A stretch of 64,000 bases of DNA from NCBI RefSeq assembly GCF_963667045.1, contig NZ_OY762934.1, forward strand, positions 3,737,501 to 3,801,500, in the 5' to 3' direction. The notes beneath the pieces were generated by a model. The model was not told the origin of the DNA. It saw nothing but the letters and a program-made list of their open reading frames with translations, and did not search any database. This DNA is from an uncultured Cohaesibacter sp. Lineage in GTDB: Bacteria > Pseudomonadota > Alphaproteobacteria > Rhizobiales > Cohaesibacteraceae. The position numbers were made by a program, and so were the translations under genes. Every line of letters begins with the position of its first letter. The stretch's first letter is position 1. Positions 18,201 to 26,847 of this stretch are shown piece by piece.

Positions 18201-21200
18201 GGCAGATGGTCGCACCCTTGGCGGCGCGGTGGATGCTACGCTGACCTCTCTCTCCCTCTCACCCCTGCGGCAATGGGCCTCTCCGGCATTGCCATTCTCT
18301 CCTGATGCATTGACCGACGTTGCGAGGATGGCGGATGGCCGCTGGCTCTATCTCAGCGACACTGCCATCGCCGTGGCCGAAGAGCCGGGCAGTGTCCGGC
18401 CCGCCATGTCCCGCGCCATCGCCATGCCTTATGCGCCGGGTGGGCGCAAGGTCATGCAGCAGAACGGCCAGACGATCATTATGGATGGCGATTTGGCAGC
18501 GCCCTCTTCGCTGCTCGTGATAAAGGGACAGGGTCTTTTTGCCGGAGAAGATGAGGCTCCTGCACTGTTTTCCTATCAGCCTGCCGCCGGAGAGACGGTG
18601 GCGGTGCTTGCCGACAATCGGCTGTTGCTGCATGAGGCGGACGGTGCCGTCCGGCTTTGTGAGTGGCAGTCGGGGCAGACGGCATTCTCTCGGTGCACAC
18701 CCATCCTGCCCAAGGCCCTGCGCCTTGATGTGAGGAAGATCAGTCGTGCCATTCCCCTTGATGATAGCCGCTGGCTGGTCGAGATGGCCGATGGCCGCGC
18801 ATGGCTTGTTGATCGTCCCCACCGCCAGCAGCTGGCGTTGTCTTCGGATGGTGGTCCGATCAAGGCGGTTCTGAAGCGGGCGGACGGAGCAATCCTCTTT
18901 GAGCGGGAGACTGGTGTTTTCCGGCTTGATGTCATGACCGGCGCGCTCACTGCGCAAGGACCCGCTGAAGATGCAGAGACCGTTGAGCCGGATACGGAGC
19001 GCCTTGTGGGGGCGATCGATACGGACAGCGGCATGCTTGATGCCACGCAGTTGCAGGACGAGCAGGGGCAGATCCTGATTTCGGCTGGCGACTTTGCCGT
19101 TGAACGGGTGATCGGTCAGATGGCGATGATCGAAGCGCCGGAAGCTGGCAATGATGCGGTCCGCTGGGATCGGCAAAGCGGCCGCTTCGCTTTTCTCGAT
19201 GAGACCGGCATGCCCTTGATGCTGACCGCCCGCGAGGCGATGCCGGATGGCACGTTTGCCTTTGCAGCGCCCGGCAAGGCGGTAGCACTTGGGGCTGATC
19301 ACTTCATGGCGGTCAACCGATACGGTGTCTGGCACTACCACACCGGCCTTGACCGGCGGCTAGAATGGCGACGCCTGTCGCTGCCCTCGACCATTGCTGG
19401 CGCTGGACAGGGAAAGGTCTATTTCGATGACGGCCGGGCAATCGGCGCGGGGGATGAAAGCCCTGAGGTGGTGAGCCCGGACTATGCCCTCTCTGTTGGG
19501 TCTCTGCAGCTGAGGGCCAACGCCATGACGGGACGGGTGTCTGCGAGCTGGTCGGACGGGCTGAAAATCCATGACGCCTTCTCGTCTGATGGTTTCAAAT
19601 TCGATGACCGGCGCGACGTGGCCTATGCTGACGGTGTGGGGTGGTTCCTGACGCCGGTGGGGCTGGTTCAGGCCGACAGTCTTTCCGAGGCGGCGCCATT
19701 GCCTTCGGCCCGGTCGGTGGAACTGACCAGTCTTGGCAACAGGCTGTTTGCGCTTGATGGGGGGCGCCAGTGGCTGGTGTTCGATGTGCTCGGCTGGCAG
19801 CGGGCGGACAATCCCTTCTCCGATCGACAGGTCGCCTATGATCAGGATCTCATCTGGCTCTATCAGAATGGCCGACTGATCACCCGCTCGACCACACGCA
19901 CCATGAGTGCCGAGCGGCGACTTGGCCTGCGCTTTGAAAGCGACATTCTTCTTGACGCGGCCGTCGCCGAGGATGGGCTGGTTGTCCGGCTCGGCGACGG
20001 GGTGCGGCAGTTTTCCGGCTTTGACACCTTGGCCATGACGGTGGAGGCAAGTGCCGACCTGCCCGCAGGCCTGACGCTGGCGGTACGACCGATGCATGAT
20101 GGCAGGCTGGCTGTCGTTGCCGTCACGCGGCGCGGGGCTGTCTCCCGACGCTGGACCGGGCACGGTTTCGTCCGGGTTGATTATGGCGATAATCCCGATA
20201 TCGAGCGGATCGCTGCCGAGCTGGACTGGCTGCGGGTCCGCTTTGTTGCCAATCGTCCGTCTGTCGAGCTGAAAACCGAATTGGTCGGCTTTACCGGTGG
20301 CTGGTCGCCCATTGGCTGGGACCGGGGCGAGCCGATGCCGATGGACCGCTTTCTTGCCATTCACGGCGTGGGTGACACGCTCTATGCGGGCTCCCCCATC
20401 GGGCTGCAGATTTTGACGGTCGACGCCGGGCGCATCGTCTCGCAGCGGTTTGTCGAGCTGGATGATGCCGGGGCCGGACGGGGGCGACACGAACCAGTCT
20501 ATCACATCGGGGCCTATCGTAACCGCGATGCGGAGGCCTATGTGCTCGGGCGCGATGACTGTCTGGCGGTCGAGGACGGGATGCTGCGCCCCTGTGAGCG
20601 CGGAGAAACCCTGTCGGTCGAGGCGCTGGGGGGCAATGGTTTCTGGCAATGGGAACGGCAGAAGGGCGCGATCCGGTTGCGCTATATGGACGAGAGCGGA
20701 TTGCCCTCGGGTGAGGCGGTTCCGGTGCCTGCCTCCGGACAATTCCCCCATGACAACCTCGACGATGTGGCGCAATGTGATGGGACGCTATTCCAGAGCT
20801 GGCGCGGCACGGTGACGGCGCTTGGGGGCACCATGGCGCTGGAAAAGAGCTATCCGCTGGTCCGAAGAGGTGCGGAGCGCTCTGGGTCAGGCACGCTGCA
20901 GTTCGACTGTCAGCCGACCACAGTCGCGCCCTCCCGCTCTGAGCCAGAGGGCCTGCTCGCGGGGCTTTATGTCAGCGGTGGCGATGCCTTGTGGCGGTTC
21001 GATGGCTCCCGTTTTGAGCGGGCCGATGCCTATCGTTCGGCGCTTGCGATGCGGCAACGGGGGCGCATGGCCTTCGAGACAAGCCGGATGCGCGTGCGCA
21101 ACGAAGCCGGTACGGTACAGTTTGACTATCGCGATGGTGACAATTGGCTCCCATTGGATCTGGCTGGCGGGCGGCTGGCTATGGACGAGCGGCAGGGGCT

Positions 21201-22758
21201 GGTTTCCGCCGAGGGGCAGGTCTGGGCCTATACCCGACAGGGGTTTGTGGCCATTGACAGCGGGACCGGTGCAATCGACCCCGATCAGTTTGCGCTGACG
21301 CCGCTTGCCGGTGACGAGGCGGCATATTGTGATTTCGATCTGGTGGAAACGGCGGGCGATGGCTCGTCTTTCCTGTCGCTGGCAGGAGAGGAGGATGAAG
21401 AAGAGGAAGGCCCCCGAACCGTTCTGCGCTGTCTGGACGGGCGGCTCTGGCAGGGGCGGCTTGATCGGTCCGGCACACCATTTGACATCTATTCAGCTCC
21501 GGCGGATGGCAAAGAGGATCCCTTTGTGGAACGGGCTCTGTTCCACGGGCGGGACAGCGCTATCGAGCTGATTGGCCGGACTGCCGGGCAGCCGGGTAGC
21601 CTTCGCTTCCTCTGGCGTGGTGAGGATAATGCCCTTTCTGGAGGTCGGTTCGCTCTTGATGCCGTCAGTCAGATTGCCCAGATCGAGCGGGATCATGTCG
21701 ACATGGTGACGGGGCTCGGCTGGGTGCGGCAGCAGATGGGGAACTGGGAAGGCGAGAGTGCTGTCCGCGCTGCCGGTCAGCAGGCGCTTGCCGGAAGGCT
21801 GGTTGCCCTCCAGACGGATAGGGATGTGGACCGGGTGCTGGAGCGGGATCGGCCAGCCAGCCCCTCGCTTTGCCTTGAGGGTGAAAACGGGGACTTCTAT
21901 CGCTGGCGGCCCAGAGGCTCGTTGGACCGGGTGCCCGCCTGTGAAGCGCTGCTGGCGGACGATGGTCATTTTGCCTATCGCGGTGGCAAGGATGGGGTGC
22001 ACATGACGGCCGCCAGCCTCAACGGCAACAGGATTTCGCGTCGGCTGGTCGCGGGGCGGTTCTCGGATCTTGCCGTATCAGGGCATGCGGTTCTGTCGCG
22101 GCTGGATGAGCGGGTCGTGGCGGTTGCACACACCGACGACCGGCTGATCCTGTTCGATCCGGGCACGGGGGAGCTTGTCGGTGAATGGGCGATCACCCAG
22201 AAGCCCTTGGCCTTGACGACTGATGACAATGGGGCGATTGCCCTTCTTTCGGCAACCGGACGCCAGACGCTGAAGGGGGAAGCGGTGAGGTCCTGTGCCA
22301 ATCTTGATGGCCTTGTTGAAACGACCGGAGCTGAAGGCCTCACGGGCGTGGAGGTTGCTTCCGCGCGCACCTATGCCCATGTGGTGCGGCCCGGCATGGG
22401 GACGTCGATCCTGTCCCTTGCGTGCGAGGGCACTGGTATGGGCGTCTATGGGGACGTGACCAGACTGGAGGACCGGACACGCTATCTTGGCAATTTCGAG
22501 CTTTGGGGCCGGCCTGATGCCGCCATGGTGCTGGAGGCCGGGCAGGGGAACGCCCTGTGGGCGACATTCGGGGGGCGGCGCGCGATGCTGATGACGCTTG
22601 CCAGCAGCCCGTTGTTTATCCGCCGGGTTGGCGACCATTTCATCATTGCCGATCGCAACGAGATCTATCAGTCTGATCTGGATACCCTGATGTCTCATGT
22701 CATGCGATATGGCAGCCTCATAGGGCAGGGAGGGCGGAATGATCAAGACCCCCGATGA
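15208..22758 (+). CDS. Giant 2516-residue membrane-anchored repeat (beta-propeller-like) protein
   Basis: Start ATG at 15208, two bases after the previous stop; the frame is open upstream but only within the neighbouring gene. A basic N-terminus and one membrane segment (about 30-52) are followed by some 2460 residues that should lie in the periplasm. These carry many short, irregular repeats with a Trp, Leu and Asp-Gly pattern (for example LWSDDEG, GIYRYERAARSW, VWYWHYHT-like strands) typical of beta-propeller blades of the YVTN/two-component-sensor type. Several close Cys pairs (GCSNQ...AACAD, SCGDGACLG) suggest disulfides and an oxidising compartment. There is no second anchor or sorting signal. 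The next gene overlaps its end by 20 bases. The exact function is unknown; a large extracytoplasmic scaffold or sensor surface is the simplest reading. Confidence 0.85.
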   Translation: MFSRWRDRVFDRVEAKRRAIERLVPLRGRLDAILLALFGLVTVGLVVLGVFLASGQARFGWFDPEPIVPFADDRLATNLRSNAARQSGPFVGAAYLAADDRLTLLRKGGALHSVDLGSGLWSDDEGPGGLAGIESAFSDLSSGCSNQRREALAACADPRTLFAYSEDGGLLVRYDGTWQALVSDTRFVGASGKTIDHQDIADLAISADKHWLLLATRAEGLGLFDLTRRLWVPLSAKSQKDIMGDDSLAPPSRMVAVGDGFLLATATGLRAVSFDAHGEVSTTRLVDDGFKAVLDLSVFEGEALVLATRSCGDGACLGLYRYAAPGSLVRLFGEDRLYPELSQARLSRALISQDGKSIFALGEAGIYRYERAARSWAQLADEPLSVFLEAPTLNGLYFASAGQVGLLDRNGKISTWSLDGQAVRSLARERDGRLLALTASNQIWQIGKDGVQLLTDGVAAREPLAEMKRAVSAFGRLVMVGKSHLVLHDVARRSYVSIPKAMLLPGLLFDADAQLFGGEHVLWALAKGEVEAWGMSGEGDAVSLTRMAHQLLSQPVRSAHRDGDALLMVDGSGRPFRLKAEGRHIAMQSLLGQIDRALGAVKDVLHQGTLTYLARNRAVSVYSETERGYVDTIPMPINEDIREIAKVGDSLYLLGEAGSIIASDRNQRLTGSDMPFAFGSDALTDAMSDGLELFLASDQGVTVYSPSARGITRQFELGASGILRLAGVANGEPVSYDGQEAWLGDVSLSVDGARVLSASKVGQDIATLQTDGTVTFLARHPIHDGSLGQPVCYYRNPGPSGESIIDVVALPGLGVGALVDGTLWLRDQPHRRFAGFTLSLSAFPPNARLVILKDQLVIHNEQDAYLVPLEALKPSDSCDRYNVDLTHAVVHLAAEQLAVSEANDEIGLLLADGAYQVWRDGTISERIPARAINSPDPRAFQSMAQLGNGLYFSDQSGIWRYESDRRHWSHRTFPMEAGAVVRSDLTASGDGLVVTVETADGRTLGGAVDATLTSLSLSPLRQWASPALPFSPDALTDVARMADGRWLYLSDTAIAVAEEPGSVRPAMSRAIAMPYAPGGRKVMQQNGQTIIMDGDLAAPSSLLVIKGQGLFAGEDEAPALFSYQPAAGETVAVLADNRLLLHEADGAVRLCEWQSGQTAFSRCTPILPKALRLDVRKISRAIPLDDSRWLVEMADGRAWLVDRPHRQQLALSSDGGPIKAVLKRADGAILFERETGVFRLDVMTGALTAQGPAEDAETVEPDTERLVGAIDTDSGMLDATQLQDEQGQILISAGDFAVERVIGQMAMIEAPEAGNDAVRWDRQSGRFAFLDETGMPLMLTAREAMPDGTFAFAAPGKAVALGADHFMAVNRYGVWHYHTGLDRRLEWRRLSLPSTIAGAGQGKVYFDDGRAIGAGDESPEVVSPDYALSVGSLQLRANAMTGRVSASWSDGLKIHDAFSSDGFKFDDRRDVAYADGVGWFLTPVGLVQADSLSEAAPLPSARSVELTSLGNRLFALDGGRQWLVFDVLGWQRADNPFSDRQVAYDQDLIWLYQNGRLITRSTTRTMSAERRLGLRFESDILLDAAVAEDGLVVRLGDGVRQFSGFDTLAMTVEASADLPAGLTLAVRPMHDGRLAVVAVTRRGAVSRRWTGHGFVRVDYGDNPDIERIAAELDWLRVRFVANRPSVELKTELVGFTGGWSPIGWDRGEPMPMDRFLAIHGVGDTLYAGSPIGLQILTVDAGRIVSQRFVELDDAGAGRGRHEPVYHIGAYRNRDAEAYVLGRDDCLAVEDGMLRPCERGETLSVEALGGNGFWQWERQKGAIRLRYMDESGLPSGEAVPVPASGQFPHDNLDDVAQCDGTLFQSWRGTVTALGGTMALEKSYPLVRRGAERSGSGTLQFDCQPTTVAPSRSEPEGLLAGLYVSGGDALWRFDGSRFERADAYRSALAMRQRGRMAFETSRMRVRNEAGTVQFDYRDGDNWLPLDLAGGRLAMDERQGLVSAEGQVWAYTRQGFVAIDSGTGAIDPDQFALTPLAGDEAAYCDFDLVETAGDGSSFLSLAGEEDEEEEGPRTVLRCLDGRLWQGRLDRSGTPFDIYSAPADGKEDPFVERALFHGRDSAIELIGRTAGQPGSLRFLWRGEDNALSGGRFALDAVSQIAQIERDHVDMVTGLGWVRQQMGNWEGESAVRAAGQQALAGRLVALQTDRDVDRVLERDRPASPSLCLEGENGDFYRWRPRGSLDRVPACEALLADDGHFAYRGGKDGVHMTAASLNGNRISRRLVAGRFSDLAVSGHAVLSRLDERVVAVAHTDDRLILFDPGTGELVGEWAITQKPLALTTDDNGAIALLSATGRQTLKGEAVRSCANLDGLVETTGAEGLTGVEVASARTYAHVVRPGMGTSILSLACEGTGMGVYGDVTRLEDRTRYLGNFELWGRPDAAMVLEAGQGNALWATFGGRRAMLMTLASSPLFIRRVGDHFIIADRNEIYQSDLDTLMSHVMRYGSLIGQGGRNDQDPR

Positions 22759-23737
22759 GACCCTGACGGTCAAGGATGTCGTCTTTTCCTTTGATGCGGA
22801 AACGCTAAAGGTCAAGGTTGGCATGGTGCAAGGGCAGGGGCTTGATGATCTGTCGATCGTCGGCGGGCTGGCGGAGCGTCTACCATGGCTGTGGCAATGG
22901 TCCTACTGGATTGACCGGCAAGTCGATCCGTTGCGGGGCGTGTCCGATGACTTGAGGGCCGAGGATATCCTGCGGGCGCTGTTCGATTATTCCACCTCTT
23001 TGGGAGGGGGGAGCCGGGACTGGCTGCGCATAGGGGCGTTACCAAGGCTGTCGCGCTGGTCCAGCTTCGTTGCTCAACAGGGCTGGTTGCCGCGCCGGTT
23101 GCGCTCGCTGCAGGGCAAGCGTATCCACGCGCATCGGCAGGCGATGGCTGGCTGGCTTGATGGCGAGGTCGACCGTTGGGAGGCCCTGCGCGAAGAATTG
23201 GCAGCGGACGAACAGACCGAAGGCCCGTTTGAAGCCTATATGGGCCATTTGCGGCGGCAGATCGAGAGCGGCTCGTTCACGCTGGAGGTCCGGACCGCCT
23301 TTCAGGCCTTGCTGCGGTCCGTGTCTCCGTTGATGGAAATCGTCGAGATCAAAAGCTCGGACAGCGAAAATCTCATCCTGATGTTGAAAGTGCGTGATGA
23401 TGACGGCCAGTTCTCCCGAACACGGCACCAGCCGGCCGATGCGCTGGATTGTCTGGTTGGAGTGAGTGGACTTGTCGTTGCCGAGCAGCGCGTAAGGGAG
23501 ATGGCCTACCGGATCGCGATTCTGGTGAGTGAAATGCTGCAAATGATGCATTGCCGCCGGAATCAGGTTGCGATGGCTTTCATTCTGTCGCACGATCGGG
23601 TCGGTAAACCTGTGTTTGCATTAACGTTTAAAGCAACTCTTCTTTTGACCTATCGGTCGCTGGTTCTTTCCATGATCGGGCGGCGCAGAATTCCTGATCT
23701 GCCGGTCTGCAAAAATTTGAAGTTCGATGAATTCTGA
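22739..23737 (+). CDS. Hypothetical protein, MoxR/VWA locus
   Basis: 332 residues, starting 20 bases before the end of the giant gene. It has no signal peptide and no membrane segment; it is Trp- and Arg-rich in the N-terminal half (ERLPWLWQWSYWIDR) and helical in the middle. No family recognised. The overlap with the giant gene indicates coupled translation, so a roughly fixed ratio to that protein is likely. It might be a cytoplasmic partner of the giant protein's short cytoplasmic tail or of the ATPases. Confidence 0.68.
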   Translation: MIKTPDETLTVKDVVFSFDAETLKVKVGMVQGQGLDDLSIVGGLAERLPWLWQWSYWIDRQVDPLRGVSDDLRAEDILRALFDYSTSLGGGSRDWLRIGALPRLSRWSSFVAQQGWLPRRLRSLQGKRIHAHRQAMAGWLDGEVDRWEALREELAADEQTEGPFEAYMGHLRRQIESGSFTLEVRTAFQALLRSVSPLMEIVEIKSSDSENLILMLKVRDDDGQFSRTRHQPADALDCLVGVSGLVVAEQRVREMAYRIAILVSEMLQMMHCRRNQVAMAFILSHDRVGKPVFALTFKATLLLTYRSLVLSMIGRRRIPDLPVCKNLKFDEF

Positions 23738-25688
23738 AGCCTCTTCAGGCGGGTCAAGACACACAAGACCCAAAAGCTTACAGTCGCTCTATCCGCAGAT
23801 CCGGTCCTTTGCCCTCTCCGGGGCGGGACTCTGGAGCCTGATTGCGTTTCTCTCTCTGGGGGCGGCCTGCTTTGTCGCGCTGGCGCTTTCAGTGATCTGG
23901 GCGTTGGATATCATAAGGGGGGCCGGGTCGCTCTATGCCCAGTTCAGCTTTCTGATCAATGGGGCAAATCCGCTGTTGCTGCTGCCCTGGCTGTCGAAAG
24001 CCATTCCGGAGTTCGAACAGGCGAGGGGCAATTCCGTCTTCGATCCGTCTGCCTGGCATTTGCTGCTGTTCATGTGCTGCCTGCTGTTTGCTGCCCATAT
24101 CTGCCGGTTCGACAAGCCCAGGGGCGAAAGCCTGTTGCTTTATCTAGCCGCGCGGCCCATTGCCGAGCATCTGTTGCAAAGCCTTGGCTATTTTGTCGAT
24201 ATCCGCATGCCGATGGGACGAAATGGTGCGGCGGAGACGGATTTCTTCGGTTCGGACGCCCTGTTCTTTGCGCCGAGGAGCCATCTTGGCCGTATTCTCA
24301 AAGGCAAGCGATCCGACGGTTTGCAAAGGCGCCTTGCCTTCTTCATGGTGCATGAGTGCGCCCATGCGGTAACGCGGGATAATCTGGCAAACTCCGCCTT
24401 CGTGGTGGTGGTGGCGCTCCTCAGCTTCATGGTTTTCACGATCTTTGGCCCGTTGATGTTGTTCGGCTCGACGCTGCTGTCGATGACACCGGCGGGGCCC
24501 AAGCTCACTTTGCCGCTCTCGATTCTCATTTTTATCCTGTTCAGCGGCGGCATCTATCTGTGTTTTCGCGGGCTGGTTGTCGGCTATATCAAGGCGCGGG
24601 AGTTCTTTGCCGATCAGGCCGCCTTTCGCTTTGTTACCGATGTCGAGGCCCCTTACGGCTTTACCGAAACACCGCCGGAGCCGGACATTCTCTCGGCACT
24701 GCGCACGGGCATCTCGCCTCATGAAAGGGCGCAGCATCAGCTGGGCTTCAGTCTCCATGCGCGGGACATGCTGATCTATTTCTGGGGGATCGTCTTCAGC
24801 ATCCACACCCTCTATGTGCTGGTGGCACCCAAGGATCTGTGCTGGACCGTGTTGATCTTTGATGTCGTGGCGCTAGGCGCCTTTGCCGGATTGTCTTTCA
24901 CCCTGCCGAAGCGGCCTCCGGCGACGAGTCGCAAAGGCGGGCTGGCATGGTTGCTGACCTTTCTGGCGGTACTGGCGGTCGAGGTATGCGGGCCGGGGCT
25001 TGTTGGCTCGGTGATGATGTTATACCGGGGCCTCTTCTCCAATTTCAACGCCCAGCTGATTGGCGTGCCGGGGCTTGTCCTGCTGCTCGTCTTCCTGATT
25101 GGAGGCATCGTGAAGGTCATCAGAGGGCTGCTTTCCGGGCGCGTTGGGCCACGCTGGCGCAAGGGGCGGCTGGTTCTGTGTCTTGCCCTGTCCCTTGCCT
25201 CCGTTCCGGGGGCTGCGGTCGGTTTCTTGATGATCGTTCTTACGGGGGTGGTCTTTTGCATCATTCCGCTCAATTATTTTCTGCGCTTTGGCCTATTCCA
25301 CACCGGCTGGCTGACGACCTGGATCGTGCTGCTCGTCATGGCAGCGGGAACATTGTTGCTGTTCCATCAGTATCTCTTGCTTTTCGTGCGGCGATGGTCC
25401 CTCGTCGCTGCCGTCGGCACGGTCGAGTTGGCGCTGGTGTTGCTTTTTTCCTGCACCCTTTATATCGGGCAAGCCGACGTCATGGACGGGGTTCGGCATG
25501 GGGTCGTCCACTCCATTCCGAGCCTTGATCGTCTTCCCGGTCTATTTGCTGGGGCAGATTGGTCTGAGGTCTTGCCTTTTGCTGCAATTTCGACCAGTTT
25601 CTACCTGGTGTTGAGATTGCTCGCCTTCTGGGCGCAGGACACTCTCGGCACCATGGATATAAGACTGGCACGGGAGAGCGGTCGATGA
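23727..25688 (+). CDS. M48-like integral membrane zinc metalloprotease
   Basis: 653 residues, overlapping the previous gene by 11 bases. It has several membrane segments: about 40-63, 110-128, a pair flanking the active site at about 230-255 and 265-290, and four or more in the C-terminal half. The zinc-binding HExxH is HECAH (about 207-211) in FFMVHECAHAVTRDN. The third ligand is in EFFADQAA (Glu about 291), the usual ExxAD spacing of M48 (HtpX/Ste24-like) peptidases. The enlarged C-terminal membrane half is not typical of HtpX (about 290 residues). Predicted role: membrane-embedded proteolysis, perhaps processing or quality control of the other envelope components made by this operon. Confidence 0.8.
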   Translation: MNSEASSGGSRHTRPKSLQSLYPQIRSFALSGAGLWSLIAFLSLGAACFVALALSVIWALDIIRGAGSLYAQFSFLINGANPLLLLPWLSKAIPEFEQARGNSVFDPSAWHLLLFMCCLLFAAHICRFDKPRGESLLLYLAARPIAEHLLQSLGYFVDIRMPMGRNGAAETDFFGSDALFFAPRSHLGRILKGKRSDGLQRRLAFFMVHECAHAVTRDNLANSAFVVVVALLSFMVFTIFGPLMLFGSTLLSMTPAGPKLTLPLSILIFILFSGGIYLCFRGLVVGYIKAREFFADQAAFRFVTDVEAPYGFTETPPEPDILSALRTGISPHERAQHQLGFSLHARDMLIYFWGIVFSIHTLYVLVAPKDLCWTVLIFDVVALGAFAGLSFTLPKRPPATSRKGGLAWLLTFLAVLAVEVCGPGLVGSVMMLYRGLFSNFNAQLIGVPGLVLLLVFLIGGIVKVIRGLLSGRVGPRWRKGRLVLCLALSLASVPGAAVGFLMIVLTGVVFCIIPLNYFLRFGLFHTGWLTTWIVLLVMAAGTLLLFHQYLLLFVRRWSLVAAVGTVELALVLLFSCTLYIGQADVMDGVRHGVVHSIPSLDRLPGLFAGADWSEVLPFAAISTSFYLVLRLLAFWAQDTLGTMDIRLARESGR

Positions 25689-26047
25689 TGATAGATGCAG
25701 AAAAACTGCGCAGGGATCTGACGCGATCCATGGCAGAAGCCGTTGATGAAGCCGACAGTTTTGACGACTATTTCGGCGAGCCAACCGGGACTGCTGATTA
25801 TGGTGTTGCACGGGCCGATGGGGTCATGCCTGCCGATCTGCTCTATTTGTGGAATTTTGCCGGACAGCTTGTCGACTATCTCACCAACCACGGCCTTGAT
25901 GCGCTTGATCTTGCCGAGCGGGCCGGCAATCTGTTTGTGGCCTATCAGGCGCTGCGGGGCGTCAAGAGTGATTTCGATGATGGCGATAAGGACGCAATCC
26001 TCAAGGCTGTTGCCGCCAAAATGAAAGAACTTGTCGATCAGAAATAG
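25685..26047 (+). CDS. Small acidic hypothetical protein closing the operon
   Basis: 120 residues, start ATG at 25685 overlapping the protease stop (ATGA); a second in-frame ATG follows immediately. It is soluble, acidic and helical, ending in a Lys-rich amphipathic helix (AILKAVAAKMKELVDQK). No family recognised. It is the last gene of the MoxR/VWA operon; no plus-strand gene follows for about 250 bases. Confidence 0.65.
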   Translation: MMIDAEKLRRDLTRSMAEAVDEADSFDDYFGEPTGTADYGVARADGVMPADLLYLWNFAGQLVDYLTNHGLDALDLAERAGNLFVAYQALRGVKSDFDDGDKDAILKAVAAKMKELVDQK

Positions 26048-26295
26048 GCAAGCCTGTCAGGCGTTTTCCGGGCCGGTGCCTTTGTCCGCAAGGTCGCGTT
26101 GGCAAACTGGTCTGTAGGGTCTGCCGCCATCGGAGAGGACCGGGCTTGTCGAACCGGATTTGTCACACCCTTGCAATTTTCCCCCCTTATGCAAGACTGT
26201 GCGGACCGATTTGTTGCGCCCTGCGCTGATCGTGTGGGCGCCATTGTGACTTGATTTTGAATTTGCTGATTGCTGATTGTTGGGGGGATGCCACC
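26048..26295. other. Intergenic region between MoxR/VWA operon and TRAP genes
   Basis: 248 bases with no gene. I see no convincing hairpin with a T-run: a short GCCTGtCAGGC near 26054 has too small a loop. The GGGGGG run at 26282-26287 is the likely ribosome binding site for the gene that follows. Confidence 0.4.
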
Positions 26296-26835
26296 ATGCT
26301 TGAGGCTATGGAAAGAGGACTGAACACCATCAATTCGCCTCTGAGCAGGCTCGGCAGCTGGATCGGCGGTGGCATGCTGGTCGTCATGACGGTGGTCGTG
26401 CTGTTGCAGGTCCTTTTCCGCTATGTTCTGGTCATGCCGCTGAGCTGGACCGACGAGCTGTCGCGCTTCCTGATGATCTACATGACCTATCTCTGCCTGC
26501 CGCTGATCTATCTGCAGGACAAGAATATCGCCATGACCTTCCTTGGCGACTTTCTCAAGCAAAGGCGCGCACGGCACCTGTTGCTGGTGCTCATTCACCT
26601 GCTGGCAATTGCGACGCTCCTCATGTGGATCAAGTTTGGCTACGACTTTTTTCTGCGTGGTGGCAGTCGGGCCGACAGTCTTCCGATTTCCATGCGGGCC
26701 ATCTATATCGCGCCGCCGCTGATGATGGCGATGACGCTGCTCAGTGCGCTGCAAAAGGTTATTTCAGAACTGCGTCTGTTTTTTCTGGAGGGGGCCAATG
26801 CGCAGGGTGATGGCCAATCCGGCTGGACGAATTGA
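26296..26835 (+). CDS. TRAP transporter small permease subunit (DctQ type)
   Basis: 179 residues from ATG 26296, preceded by a G-rich ribosome binding site. It has the four-helix DctQ pattern: helix 1 in GGGMLVVMTVVVLLQVLFRYV, the family motif WTDELSRFLMIYMTYL, helix 3 in LLLVLIHLLAIATLLMW, and helix 4 near the end. It is a subunit of a secondary, sodium-driven solute importer in the inner membrane. It is followed 12 bases later by a periplasmic binding protein, but no DctM subunit is present within the next several genes and none is fused. It therefore depends on a DctM encoded elsewhere, or the system is incomplete. Confidence 0.9.
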   Translation: MLEAMERGLNTINSPLSRLGSWIGGGMLVVMTVVVLLQVLFRYVLVMPLSWTDELSRFLMIYMTYLCLPLIYLQDKNIAMTFLGDFLKQRRARHLLLVLIHLLAIATLLMWIKFGYDFFLRGGSRADSLPISMRAIYIAPPLMMAMTLLSALQKVISELRLFFLEGANAQGDGQSGWTN

Positions 26836-26847
26836 GAGGAGGATTTC

